From Chromera velia (Eukaryota; Sar; Chromeraceae), in NCBI GenBank assembly GCA_018398765.1, contig JAHBMJ010000998.1:1-30553 (forward strand): a DNA stretch of 30,553 bases. The letters are read 5' to 3'. Each line of letters begins with the position of its first letter. Within the stretch, counting starts at the first letter, position 1. Shown in pieces: positions 20,002-29,569 of the stretch. The notes beneath the pieces were generated by a model. It ran no database searches, had not been told where the DNA came from, and was given only the letters and a program-made list of their open reading frames with translations. The translations under genes were made by a program, and so were the position numbers.

Positions 20002-20197
20002 ATGGCCCGGAAAGCGAAATTTATTCTTGTTCCCCCTGCTTTTAATTTGGAAAGTGCCTCCTCAGCTGAATTGTCTTTCCGGGGCCGAGCTTGGCGTGCG
20101 TCAGATTCTTCCTGTAAACGTCGGACGCAGCCATCCGTGTAGTCTGGGGGGGTACAATTTTTGTTAAGTGCCCTCTCAGCTTCGCTTTCCGGGCCAT
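20002..20197. repeat. Small inverted repeat with 17-bp perfect ends
   Basis: ATGGCCCGGAAAGCGAA (20002-20018) returns exactly inverted at 20181-20197. Between them AAGTGCCTCCTCAGCT and AAGTGCCCTCTCAGCT are a diverged direct pair. A 68-codon minus-strand frame (20042-20248) crosses it and inherits the repetition, so I do not call it a gene. The interval 20200-20529 shows nothing else but AT-rich DNA with a poly(A) run near 20262. Confidence 0.55.
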
Positions 20198-20529
20198 CGA
20201 ACGCAGAGAGACACTAAAGAAAAAATATCCATCGAACGCATCATTCAAAAAGTTTTTTCACAAAAAAAAAAAAAAATCATGACGCATCCATCAAGATTAC
20301 GCGTGTCTAAATACTTTTAGTTACGCAAATGATAGAGGGGTTGCTTTTATATCAGGGAGGCACAACTAATGGATGTTACTCTAACCTATAAGGTATATAG
20401 TTCGTTTCCTCTATATATTTGAAATAGAAATACTAAAGGTTTTAATTTTTAGGGTGACTTCTACAATCAATGTTTACATAATCTCATAAAAAGGTTTGAT
20501 ACTGTTTTATTTATTTTACGTATAAGGAG

Positions 20530-20534
20530 ACTCA
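20530..20534. repeat. Target-site duplication of element B, left copy (ACTCA)
   Basis: ACTCA directly precedes the left LTR and returns at 23800-23804 directly after the right LTR. Confidence 0.75.
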
Positions 20535-20837
20535 TGTCAGCTTTGTACAGGGCTCTAAAGCATAATGGGGTTCTTAAGGATTCTTCTAGGGATACCTAGG
20601 GATTCTTAGGGAAGGAGGTCTGATGAGCAGACCAGTCTGTCAATGTCCTGCTATTCAATGTCAGTCTGCTAATACCAAACGACCTCGATACATAATTCGG
20701 ACCAATTGCTGTGCATACACACTCTCTTTGATCACCGGCATAATTCAGTTTGTTGAACCTGTTTTTTCTTCATGCTTACCGCCGCCACGCCTCTTCGTGG
20801 CGCGTCCAACATGGCGCGCCCAAGCGCAAGGCTCACA
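20535..20837 (-). repeat. 3' LTR of element B
   Basis: Shares with 23533-23799 blocks such as AAGGAGGTCTGAT, GACCAGTCT, ACATAATTCGGACCAATTGC and AAGCGCAAGGCTCA. Extra DNA near 20583-20600 and near 20760-20820 explains the longer length. Upstream on the minus strand stands a G-rich, only partly purine tract (GGCGGGCAGG). Confidence 0.8.
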
Positions 20838-22458
20838 CCTGCCCGCCGGCCAAAGCCGACGTCCACGCTCGGTTCCATGCCTTCTTTATAATACCACATA
20901 CATACCTCGACCAATTTATTCACATGCAAACTCGAACGTCAATGAAATGCGCTTGTCACATTGTTATCCCACCTCCTCACACTTCCTCACACCTGCCTGC
21001 CGGACCTCTTCTCAAAGCCCAATCTAACAAGGATGATTCCGAAGTCCATGTTTACTCAAAACACAAACACTGAGCGGACACGCCTTACACTGACTCAGTG
21101 ACTCTCAATTGCTCTCGCATGGCAGACAACACAAACCATCCACACACCCACTCCTCTGTGATATGCTTGACCACACACACAACACAATCATCTCAGGGTC
21201 TCAATTCCAATGTCTGCATACGATATTACATCATACTTCTCTGGGCAATCCTCTGCAAGCGGGGCCCTGGCAATTTATATGCATGGGCGCCAGAGGACCA
21301 CAAACACTGTGACGGATAGTCGGAACGAATTAGGACCACACACGAGCAAATATGGTCGCCCAACGGTGCTCGCTTTGACTCTGAACTCTGTGAGCTTGTG
21401 TGCCCTCTCTCACTCGCTCTCACTTCCAAGGGTAACTTCCTTTCATGAGACGCTTCTCTTACCTGCACTCTTCAATGAATCTCCTTCCCACCATGGCTTT
21501 TCAATTCTTTTTGGAGTGGACTTTGAGTTAGCGGGCCTCTGTTTCTGGTACTGTCTCTTCTTCTTTTCTCCTTCGTATTTGGCTTACTTTCTTTCTCTTT
21601 CACTCTCCCCATCACACTTAAATAAACAAACACACAGCTAGAGGGAAAGTGAAGACAATAGACAGAGACAGCCAGAGAAACAACACATTTATATTCACAC
21701 AGCATTCACTGCAATCACCTCTCATCCCGTCTCTTTCCTTTCTACTTCACCTTTCTCCTCTTTTATTCTTCTCCTTCTATCTCACTACCTCAACCCCCTA
21801 TGACTAATTCCTATCACACAGAGTCAAGACAGTCGCCGGGATGTATAGAGAGAAATACAGTCAGACATACCAACCACCTCAACACACATACTTCGATCCT
21901 TTCTCCCCATACGCATCCACACACTCTATCCTTCCTCCCCCGGAAACAAATTTCCCAACTTCAACTCACAACCAAAAGAAAAACAATCCAGGAGTGTACT
22001 GACTTGGAGATGTGTAGCTGCCGCGGTGCCCTTATAGCACTATTCAGCGTTTAGAAACACGGCATTCATAATTGTAAGCAAAAACAGAAAAGACCACACA
22101 CCTCCAGTCACCATAACCAAGTTCCTCTACCCAATCAGTAAGGCTCCATCCAAGGATCCATTCCAAGCAGCGTTTTTCGTGCCCACCGCGGCGGCTGCTT
22201 TTGCTGAACCTCAGTAGCATGTACTCTTCACTGTGCATGGGTCATACCATGCTCATGACGCACTCTCCGCCTTCTTTCTCCTGTCATACCACCATAACTG
22301 ATCTTTTGTTTCGAGTTCTTTTTGTGAATTCCCTTCTAGCTCATTGCCAAGCTGTTCAACTCCGCATTCTGTTTGACCACTTTCTCTCCAAACGTCTCCG
22401 GTACTGACATCCAGTTATCATCATTGAAAATCCCACATGGCTTTCCTCCAACATACTG

Positions 22459-23313
22459 TCATCTGCCCTACGAATCCACAATCCTCAGCGGCTCAGACTG
22501 TACATAAAGTACACTTACTGCAGTGGCTACGGCCCTTACAGCTATCTTAGGCTCTCTGTAGCTCATCCGCTTTCTGTGCTTTCTGGGGTAAGTGCACACC
22601 CCATTTAGCTCTCGCTCCTGCCGTCGCTGTCGCTTCCGGTAACGGCGGTTATAGTCTCTCTCAGACCGTTCCTTGTGCTCCTTGCTTCTATTTCCATCCA
22701 CCGGGCTCATAGTGACCATCCCAACACTCTTTTCCTTCACAGGCTCCAATGGAACAGTCGGACGATGCTCTGCCCCTCGAACCTGACACAACTCCCTCTG
22801 TTCTACTGCGATGGCTTCTGCTTGCTTGGCATGACAGTCCCGGACAATCTGGTATATTCCCCTCACTTCCGGAGAAAGATCACTGGGGATGTTAGTCTGC
22901 ACACTGACTCTGCTGTTGTGAGGTGGTCTACTTGGTGTGGTTCTGGGTACTGTACCAGCTGCAGGCAGATGATCACGTACGACTTTGCAGAATAGGAAAT
23001 TCTCTCTGCTCTATTGCGCTCTAGTCATACGTTGACTTCTCCTTGTCCTCTTCCTTCTTTCTTTCCCAAACGTCACCACTGACGGTGCCTTAGTCTGATG
23101 GATTGCTTTGAGTTCCACCTCAGACACAGATTCCTCCTTCTTTCTCATTCCACCTCCCAACAACATCACCAGCTCCTCCGCTACTGCAAAACTTTTCCCA
23201 AAAACATCATGTCTGTTCTTTGTAGCGTCCACCACCGACACATGGTGAAGCTCGTCCACTCGATCGACAAACAACGCAACTTTCTCAAACGTCTCCAAAA
23301 TTTCTCCACTCAT
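22459..23313 (-). CDS. Element B protein, relative of the element A protein, crossed by UAG codons
   Basis: ATG at 23313; the frame meets UAG at 23011, continues open and polar, meets UAG at 22468 and ends at UGA 22459. Residues 10-52 (VALFVDRVDELHHVSVVDAT through a helix to LLGGG) align with the start of the element A protein, and RRKRTRRSQRMTRAQ aligns with its basic segment. After the first UAG comes a segment with DLSPEVRGIYQIVRDCHAKQ and a very basic stretch (RDYNRRYRKRQRRQERE). The homology between two elements with different LTRs shows a conserved, selected N-terminal domain. Function unknown; Gag-like RNA binding is a guess from charge and context. Confidence 0.68.
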
Positions 23314-23532
23314 GATGAATAAAACGACTCAGTATAATTTCTAACAGAGCATTCGACTATTTCTACAGATTTCTTAACACTGTGAGCAGCAAACCGTGTA
23401 GTCGGTTCAACTGTACCATCAACAGTGGTAATTCGGGTTCAACAGAAACTTTCAGCGATGGTCTATAATCCTCGCTGTCAGTAACCACGAACGTCCATAC
23501 AGCCGTGGTTGATCCTGCTCTACTAACTAAAC

Positions 23533-23799
23533 TATCAGCTTTGTACGGGGCTCTAGAGCATATTAACGGGGCTCTTAAGGATTCTTAGGGAAGGAGGTCT
23601 GATAAGCAGACCAGTCTATCAATATTCTGCTATTCAATGTCAGTTTGCTAATACCAAACGACCTCAACACATAATTCGGACCAATTGCTGTGCGCACGCG
23701 CTCTTTTTAATCACTGATACAATTCAGTCTGTCACGCGCGTCCCGCCATGCTTGCCGCTGCCACGCCTCTTTGCGGCGCGCCTAAGCGCAAGGCTCATA
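23533..23799 (-). repeat. 5' LTR of element B
   Basis: Pairs with 20535-20837. Its ends read TA where the other copy has TG/CA, both as CpA-to-TpA type changes. ACTCA at 23800-23804 abuts it. Confidence 0.8.
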
Positions 23800-23894
23800 A
23801 CTCAGATGTCGCCTCCTTGACCTCCACTTGATTCGTATACCCTCCTATTCCATGGAGCTGTTTATATGTGTCAAATTTTCGAAACAAGTGGAAA

Positions 23895-25262
23895 TAAAAA
23901 AGGAAAGAAGAAGAAGGAAGGAGAAGGAAGGAAGGAAGGAAGGAAGGAAGGAAGAAGAATGAAAGAAGTTGAAGGAAAGAAGGAGAAAGGAGGAAGGAAG
24001 GAAGGAAGGAAGGAAGGAAGAGGGGAGGGAAGGAAGGAAGGAAGGAAGGAAGGAAGAAAGAAAGGAAGGAAGGAACGAAAGTAAACGAAAGAAGGAAGGA
24101 AGAAAGGAAGGAAGGAAAATCAATGAATGAATGAATGAATGAATGAATGAATGAATGAATAAACGAATGAATGAATCAATAAATGAAGAAAGGAAAGGAA
24201 GGAAAGAAGGAAGGAAGGAAGGAAGGAAAGAAGGAAGGAAGGAAGGAAGGAACGAAGGGAGGGAGGGAGGGAGGGAAAGAGGGAGGGGAGGGAAGGAGGG
24301 AGGGAGGGAGGGAGGGGGGGAGGAAAGAGAGGAGGAAGGAAGGAAGGAAGGGAGGAAGGAAGGAAGCCTTAGGAAGGAAGGAGAAAGAACAAAGGAAGGA
24401 AAGAAGGAAGGAAGGAAGGAAGGAAGGAGGAAAAGAGGGAAGGAGGGAAGGGGGGAAGGGGGGAAGGAGGGAAGGAGAGAAAGGGGGAAGGAGGGATGGA
24501 GGGAAAGAGGGAAAGAAGGAAGAAAGGAAGAGAAGGAGGGAAGGAAGAAAGGGAGAAAGGAAAGGAAGGAAGGAAACAAAGAAGCAAGGAAGTAAGGGAG
24601 GAAGGAAGAGAGGAAAGAAGGGAGAAAGGGAGGAAAGAAGGAAGCCTCAGGGAGGGAGGAAGGGAGGAAGGGAGGAAGAATTGAAAGAAGGGGGGAAGGA
24701 AAGAAGGAAAGAAGACAGGAAAAAGGGGAGGCAGGGGATAGAGAGACCCTGGGAAGGGAAGGAACTTTAAGGGAGTGGGGGGAAAGGAAGGAAAAGAAAA
24801 ATCTTTAAGTGAGTTTTAAGTGAGAACAGAAGGAAAAAAGAAAGAAAAGAAGTGGAAGAAGGAGGAAGGGGAAAAGGGGAGAAGGAGAAAGGAAACTAGA
24901 GAAGAGAAAAAGCAGGGAGGGAAGAAGGGACTTAGAAGGGACTCGAGCGAAGGAGACATAGGGAGATGACCAGGGAGATGAAGGAGGGAAGAAGGGGAGA
25001 GAGGGAGGGGGGGGAAAAGTTATTGAAGAAGGGAAGCAACGAAGAGAGCGAGGAAGGAGGGAAGGGGGGAGGGAGGGAGATAGCCAGGGGGGGCAAAAAA
25101 GGAAGCAGAGGAGGCCCGGGAGGAGGGGAAGAGGGGAGGAAATAAGGAGAGGGAGGAGAGGGGGGGGAAGCATGGAGCGGCCAAAGAGATGGGAGTTGAG
25201 CAAGGAAGGAGAGGGGAGACATGTTGAGGGCGGCTAAAAAGGGGATGGAATGGAGGAAAACC
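23895..25262. repeat. Polypurine tract of about 1.4 kb built from GGAA/GGGA units
   Basis: The + strand is almost entirely A and G, mostly (GGAA)n and (GGGA)n with drifting variants. The open frames on both strands (Lys/Glu/Arg/Gly on one, Ser/Pro/Leu/Phe on the other) are repeat products. The purine strand asymmetry with stretches of mirror symmetry makes it a candidate for triplex (H-DNA) formation. It starts about 90 bp after element B. Confidence 0.95.
24119..24186. repeat. (AATG)n microsatellite inside the polypurine tract
   Basis: About 15 units of AATG with a few variant units interrupt the GGAA repeat. Confidence 0.9.
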
Positions 25263-25724
25263 AAGGAAAACACTTTGGGGAATAATAATTTATTGTAAGA
25301 AGGAGTCCTACCTACACAGATGAATGCAAACGGCGAGACGACTTGCATGTAGGGTCCCCAGCTGTCCACCCTCCTGCGGTGTGCCGTTGTACATGGAGGC
25401 AGGGGGGGTCACTGCCCCCCCGTTGCCTGGGAAGCAATCTGCATTCATTTTCAGAATGCAGAGAATGCAGTCCCCTGCCGTAGTGGTGGGAAATAGGAAT
25501 GGGAGTTGGGAGACAGGGCAACAATCTTTCTCCGCAGACGCCTGCGAAATCTCCGACTTACCGGCAGCTGTCGTATGTTAGGTGCACGGACGGTTACCCA
25601 GGGACTCTTGCTGGGTGATGGGAAGGAGGACGTCCCCTGATGACAAAGGGGCTTACCCGATGGTGAAGAGGAATACGGACGCAAGATAAGAGAAAAAGAA
25701 AACTTTAAGAAGATGCGAGAATAA
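25263..25724. other. Interval with possible small exons
   Basis: Pyrimidine-AG acceptor-like sites occur at 25453 and 25540, and short protein-like frames follow the latter (RRLRNLRLTGSCRMLGARTV before UGA near 25640). A 196-codon minus-strand frame (25451-26041) overlaps all of this. Neither reading matches a known family. Confidence 0.3.
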
Positions 25725-25901
25725 GTCCTACCGCGCTGCGATGACTCAACATATGACCTAGCCTTCAACGCAGACGCAGTGGAAATACAGCTTCCTAATC
25801 TGTTGGCTGAGTGTTTCATGGTTCTTGCAGAAATGCTCTCGGATTGGCTTAGAATTGCTTTGGAAATCCGGGGGCCATGGCACGAGGGGTGGCCTTGTAC
25901 G
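25725..25901 (+). CDS. Candidate coding exon, unknown protein
   Basis: An open + strand frame reads DDSTYDLAFNADAVEIQL, then NLLAECFMVLAEMLSDWLRI and ALEIRGPWHEGWPC: amphipathic helices typical of real protein. It is followed at once by GTATGA, a plausible donor. After a 37-bp GT-AG segment the frame could continue to UGA near 26042 (VPTNFAVSYRTVQETLSFET). No family recognised. The antisense ORF 25451-26041 is the competing reading; the + strand reading looks less compositional to me. Confidence 0.35.
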
Positions 25902-26042
25902 GTATGAGAAGCCCCGGCACGTGTCCGTATTTTTGTAGCGTTGGGCCGCGCGTAGCATGCCATGGCCCTCACGAGTTCCGACAAACTTTGCGGTTTCATA
26001 CCGCACAGTACAGGAAACTTTGTCCTTTGAAACTTTACCAAA

Positions 26043-26419
26043 ATGATGTGTGAACTCTAATAAGTCGAATGGTACCCTTCACGTTTCTATGCGATTTTTT
26101 TCTATTTTTTGGTTCGAAGTTGCTCTCCTATCCTGGAACTGCAGGAGTTAGAGCTTCTGTTGCTCGAACCCGGGGTCCCACCCGGGTCCTCCAAAAGGAA
26201 AATGGTCCAGCATGCATAGCCTCATTGCAGCTTTTTCATCGATCGCGACGCAGGCGGCTTGCAGACACATGACTGACAGGCTAAGGTTCAAGATTCAGCT
26301 AGCGCATGATAAACGCCGTGTCACTGACAGACCAGCATAACATTTTGACAGACAAGTGAGTGTGTGGTGAAAGGCAGTTTATGTTTCCACGTCTTTCTAG
26401 ACTAAAGAAATGTTGACCT
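26043..26419. other. Interval without a supported gene
   Basis: Short frames only, for example 26069-26272 (+), which has no recognisable domain. A CCCGGG-centred inverted repeat (ACCCGGGGTCCCACCCGGGT) lies near 26170. Confidence 0.4.
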
Positions 26420-26597
26420 AAGTTCGTCGTTGGGGCCACCCTGCTGGCTCTTTCAAAATCTTCTCAAGCCAACACCACCGCCTCATAGGCAATAGTGCTT
26501 CGCGGCACGCACCGACCGTCGAACGTCACTACAGAGTTTGCGCATACTGCCTTTGAGGACTTTATCCTCCGGTTTGACAAGAAGTATGCCACTGATA
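26420..26597 (+). pseudogene. Fragment resembling the start of a papain-type cysteine protease (signal peptide and I29 propeptide)
   Basis: The frame reads KFVVGATLLALS (signal-peptide-like, but without ATG in front), then NTTAS, a UAG near 26491, and then TAFEDFILRFDKKYATD, which resembles the first helix of the I29 inhibitor propeptide (FxxFxxxFxKxYxxxxE). The expected continuation (R..IF..N) is absent; an intron at AAG-GTATGC-like sequence or truncation could explain that. With no start codon, one stop and no catalytic domain nearby, a decayed fragment is likely. The downstream ORF to 26962 lacks similarity to anything I know. Confidence 0.35.
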
Positions 26598-26962
26598 TAA
26601 CGTGTCTACTAGTCGATTCACGAATTCAGACAAGAAGGTCTGTTAAGCTAGACGTTTGTTGTTATTCCCTCGGTCACTCTGTGCCTGTCAGTCTGATTCT
26701 ACTCTCTCATACAACAGAAACGCGACTGTTGATTCATGTGGCTAAAAGCTATGCAACGACACGTGTGCTCATTTCAATCACGGCCCCGGAAAGACACACA
26801 CGCAGGCCGGCTCAATCACGATATATGCAAAGAGGCGGGGCGCTCGCTCACGCTCACGCCACAATCAGTACACACGTTACACATGCCCTCCATTCAAATC
26901 GATCGTCCTTGATTGATCCGATCAAAACGTGCCTCGATGATTGTTCGATCCTTATGATTTGA

Positions 26963-27712
26963 TCCAAGGACCTCACACTTCTTTCTAAAGGTTTAACTTA
27001 ACGGCTTTGGACATCTCTTTTCTTTTCATTCAATTCTATTCTGCTTCTGAATCAACCCTAAAATCACTTCTACTTCTTCTTAATTGTATCCAAACAAAAA
27101 GTCAGCAAGATGTGAAATGAAGAATCTTCATATCGATCAGCGTTCTTTCAATCACGCGATCTTTGCATAGATATGAAAAAAATTTCCTCGCACTGACAGA
27201 TGGAGAGAGAGATAGACATTTTCACATTAATAGCTGCAACTATACACAAGCAGATGCGTCTTTACGAATCTGTTTCTTTCCTTTCGCGCGCAAAGCAAAC
27301 ACATTACCATAACCCCAAGCTACAACAATCCTCATTCCCCTTTATTCTCATCAGTTTGCAACAATGTCGCACGCTAAGCTTCACGCCCCCGCGACAAAGT
27401 CACACAGCCAGTCTACATTCTCATATTGCTGGCATCTCAACCATACCTCCCTTCATCCTCTCCACACCGCAGTGTCCCATTTTCAATAGACACCACAACC
27501 CCACATCGCAAAGTGACGCGTCCAGTGATGTACCACTTCGCAGCTCAATCAACTCAACCAACCTGTGTTCACGACTCAGGGCTATAACGGTCACGACCTA
27601 GGTCGCGACGGGGTCGCAGACTCTCTGAGCCTGTCAACAGTAAATCGCATCTTACATCATCACCTCACCACATTTCTCTTCCTCCATTCTCACTGCTCCA
27701 TCTGTCTTAACT
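26963..27712. other. Interval without a supported gene
   Basis: Pyrimidine-rich on the + strand with a 133-codon frame (27200-27601) of Ser/Thr/His/Pro bias. No domain, RNA gene or repeat recognised. Confidence 0.4.
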
Positions 27713-28071
27713 TCATCTCCACTGGCCCAGAGATGGATCTCTCTCCAACTCTTGCAGTTTCTTGAAGATTGGTCTCCAGAACTCGACTGGGTCTGCTGGA
27801 ATTTCACGTTTCTTGTGAACTTCTATGCTAATCTCCTTGTCTCCTTCCATCCACCGTCTCAGCTCACCTGTCTCCCTTTCTTTGACGACAGTTGTTTCTA
27901 CCCTTCTTACTTCTTGCCTCGACTGCTTCTTTTTCTCTCTGGGATCGGGCGGTGGTCTGCCCGGACGGTCCTACTTCCACTGGGAAAGCATCGCATTTCC
28001 CATCAGATGACTATGGAGACGACACTCCTTCTTGTACACCTTTCTTTCTGCTTATTTCTGCTAGACCCATC
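27713..28071 (-). CDS. Minus-strand open frame, polar and protein-like, crossed by UAR codons
   Basis: From a UGA at about 28069 to a UGA at 27713 the frame contains only UAG, UAA and UAG as interruptions. It reads QEVRRVETTVVKERETGELR, RWMEGDKEISIEVHKKREIP and ADPVEFWRPIFKKLQELERD, rich in charged helices. Two other minus-strand frames just upstream (to 28470) also look polar, so frames may have shifted or be spliced. It may be the C-terminus of another mobile-element ORF of the A/B type (basic REKKKQSRQE segment), but no clear alignment could be made. It overlaps nothing coding on the + strand. Confidence 0.4.
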
Positions 28072-28126
28072 AGCGACACTCTCCCCTCCTCTGCCACAGT
28101 GGCGGGTCGCCCCATAATATTGGCGA

Positions 28127-28849
28127 ATGCATACCGCCATGCACTTCTTCCGTCGGGTGTCAGTCGTTTCACTGAGCTCCTTATCGGCCCGAGCCTCCCC
28201 TGCAAGCGTAAAGAGCTTGGATAGTTCAGATGGCTTGCCCGGCTTCCCCATATTAAGCACCGGTTTTTGTGGCCCCTGGGTATTAAAGCCTGACCAGCCT
28301 CTTGGGGGTAATACCTTCGATAAACGGGGAGACGCTTGTATTACAGCTGCTCCCCCCCCTCCCCCACTTGCACCCGTACAGGCGCCTACAAGCACACCAT
28401 CAATTAGTGCTGCGCCCCCGATACCTCCTGCAGCTTCTCTTCCTGCACCTGTACCTGCACCTATACCCACACTGTCAGATGAAGAAGACTATTGGGAGTA
28501 CTTCACTGCTTCCATACCTCAGAGCCAGCCGGCACCCCCTGCTCCAGCTCCAGCTCCACCCCCCCCCTCTCAGCCACTGTTCAGTGTCTTTGACGATGTT
28601 GTTGCAGATAGTAGCAGCGCCAGTGTAAGCACAGCGGTCCCAGCGCTATCTTTTACAGGTGTATCCCTTGGGACCTCGCAGCAGCTGCAACACACAACAG
28701 AATGGCCTCAGCAGCCACAAGTAGGAGGAGCTGGAGGAGGGTTTCCCTCCATGTCCCCCCCTGGTGGAGTTTCCGCAATGTCCTCCGGCTCCTCTTCCTC
28801 TTCTTCAGCTCCGCCCCCCCTCTCTCAGCCGCCTCCCCCCTCTCGGTAA
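28127..28849 (+). CDS. Proline/serine-rich protein, probably first part of a multi-exon CCCH-finger gene
   Basis: ATG at 28127. After about 70 ordinary residues (GPWVLKPDQPLGGNTF) comes a long Pro/Ala region, an acidic-aromatic island LSDEEDYWEYFTASIP, another Pro-rich stretch ending LFSVFDDVVADSSSASVS, then Ser/Gly-rich repeat units. The frame meets UAA at 28847, which is also part of a consensus donor GGTAAGT. The same frame downstream has KTKPKSDSDDPLASFMDGG (about 29200-29250), and the CCCH segments follow. Pro-rich plus CCCH architecture suggests an RNA-binding or splicing-related protein, inferred only. Parts of the minus strand are also open here, so exon structure is unsettled. Confidence 0.45.
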   Translation: MHTAMHFFRRVSVVSLSSLSARASPASVKSLDSSDGLPGFPILSTGFCGPWVLKPDQPLGGNTFDKRGDACITAAPPPPPLAPVQAPTSTPSISAAPPIPPAASLPAPVPAPIPTLSDEEDYWEYFTASIPQSQPAPPAPAPAPPPPSQPLFSVFDDVVADSSSASVSTAVPALSFTGVSLGTSQQLQHTTEWPQQPQVGGAGGGFPSMSPPGGVSAMSSGSSSSSSAPPPLSQPPPPSR

Positions 28850-29030
28850 GTAGGAGGAGCTGGAGGAGGGCTTCTCTCCATATCTCCCACAGGCAGAGTT
28901 TCCGCAATGTTTTCCGGCTCCTCTTCCTCTTCTTCAGCTCTGTCTCCCCCCTCTCAGCAAGTAGGAGGAGCTGGAAAACGGCTTCTTTCCATGTTCCCCC
29001 TAGGCGGAGTTTCCCTATCGACTCCTTTAT
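28721..29030 (+). repeat. Three tandem exon/intron-like units of about 110-129 bp
   Basis: Units begin at 28721, 28850 and 28961 with GTAGGAGGAGCTGGA and share CTCTTCCTCTTCTTCAGCTC and GGAGTTTCC or AGAGTTTCC. Unit 1 carries an extra 18 bp. At the junctions the preceding bases are CACAA, CGGTAA and AGCAA, so CAA in two copies corresponds to TAA in the middle one. That TAA is at the same time a GTAAGT donor. CTCTCAG at two unit ends would serve as acceptor. Confidence 0.8.
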
Positions 29031-29332
29031 GTTCTTTGTGTTTTGGGAGGAACAAGAGATTTTGTGTGCTTTACAAAGCAACTCGTTAATAGAAGCCTGG
29101 TCATCCTGTGTCTGCTGCCTCTACAGCCCCCACAGGCTACTCCCGTTCTTCGTCTTTTCAACACCAGCCGCAGGACCAGTCTGACTTACTGTCACAGAAG
29201 ACAAAACCCAAAAGCGATTCAGACGATCCACTTGCGTCATTCATGGACGGGGGAGCAAATTGCATAGGCACTGTAACTGCCACTCTTTACGTCTCCGTCC
29301 GCTCCCTCTGCAAGTGGCAGTCCTGCTGCCTC

Positions 29333-29495
29333 CCACGTGACTCAACATCAGCCCTCCGAGGCAGAGGCAATTCTTCTAGTACAATTCTGTAGAAGGTAGA
29401 ATGACAGAAGGCGCTGTGGCATAAATTGCCAGTTTGAGCATCGCTGCCCTGTTTACTCGGAAGCAGACGAGGACTCCGAGCATCAGAAGTGTTAG
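29333..29495 (+). CDS. CCCH zinc-finger segment, copy 1 (UAG inside the finger)
   Basis: Reads QPSEAEAILLVQFCRR, UAG (29397-29399), NDRRRCGINCQFEHRC and ends UAG (29493). Spacing of the zinc ligands is C-x8-C-x3-C-x3-H, slightly shorter than classical CCCH fingers. Copy 2 has a Trp codon (TGG) at the position of the inner UAG. All four ligands are intact. Either a decayed duplicate or, if UAG is sense, functional. It follows the Pro-rich frame at 28127 on the same strand. Confidence 0.5.
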
Positions 29496-29569
29496 TGCTC
29501 GTTTTTTTTCTCATTTTTTTTTTTTTATCCATGCATTTAAATTTCTATCGTGCGAAGTCAATGTGAAGT

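Larger units (their letters stand above)
20535..23799 (-). mobile_element. LTR-type element B (3265 bp), non-autonomous, minus strand
   Basis: Bounded by diverged direct repeats (20535-20837, 303 bp; 23533-23799, 267 bp) inside a 5-bp duplication ACTCA. On the minus strand the left LTR begins TGTGAGCC and ends GCTGACA, the canonical TG...CA. The right copy has TA at both places. The ORF at 23313-22459 is homologous at its start to the element A protein. No RT or integrase motif is visible. The 1.6 kb between 22458 and 20838 has no convincing ORF on the element's strand. No TGG primer site follows the 5' LTR, so the primer is unknown. LTRs are more diverged than in A and carry indels, so B is older. 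Confidence 0.82.

Noticed and set aside
23845..24770. Long frames on both strands (Ser/Pro/Phe-rich and Lys/Glu/Gly-rich)
   Set aside because: Pure products of the GGAA/GGGA repeat.
25451..26041. 196-codon minus-strand frame as a gene
   Set aside because: Basic/Ser-rich, no domain, and the opposite strand offers a more protein-like exon with splice signals; evidence is insufficient for either.
28653..29081. 142-codon minus-strand frame with repeats
   Set aside because: Mirror of the tandem units at 28721-29030; the repetition is explained by the DNA repeat.
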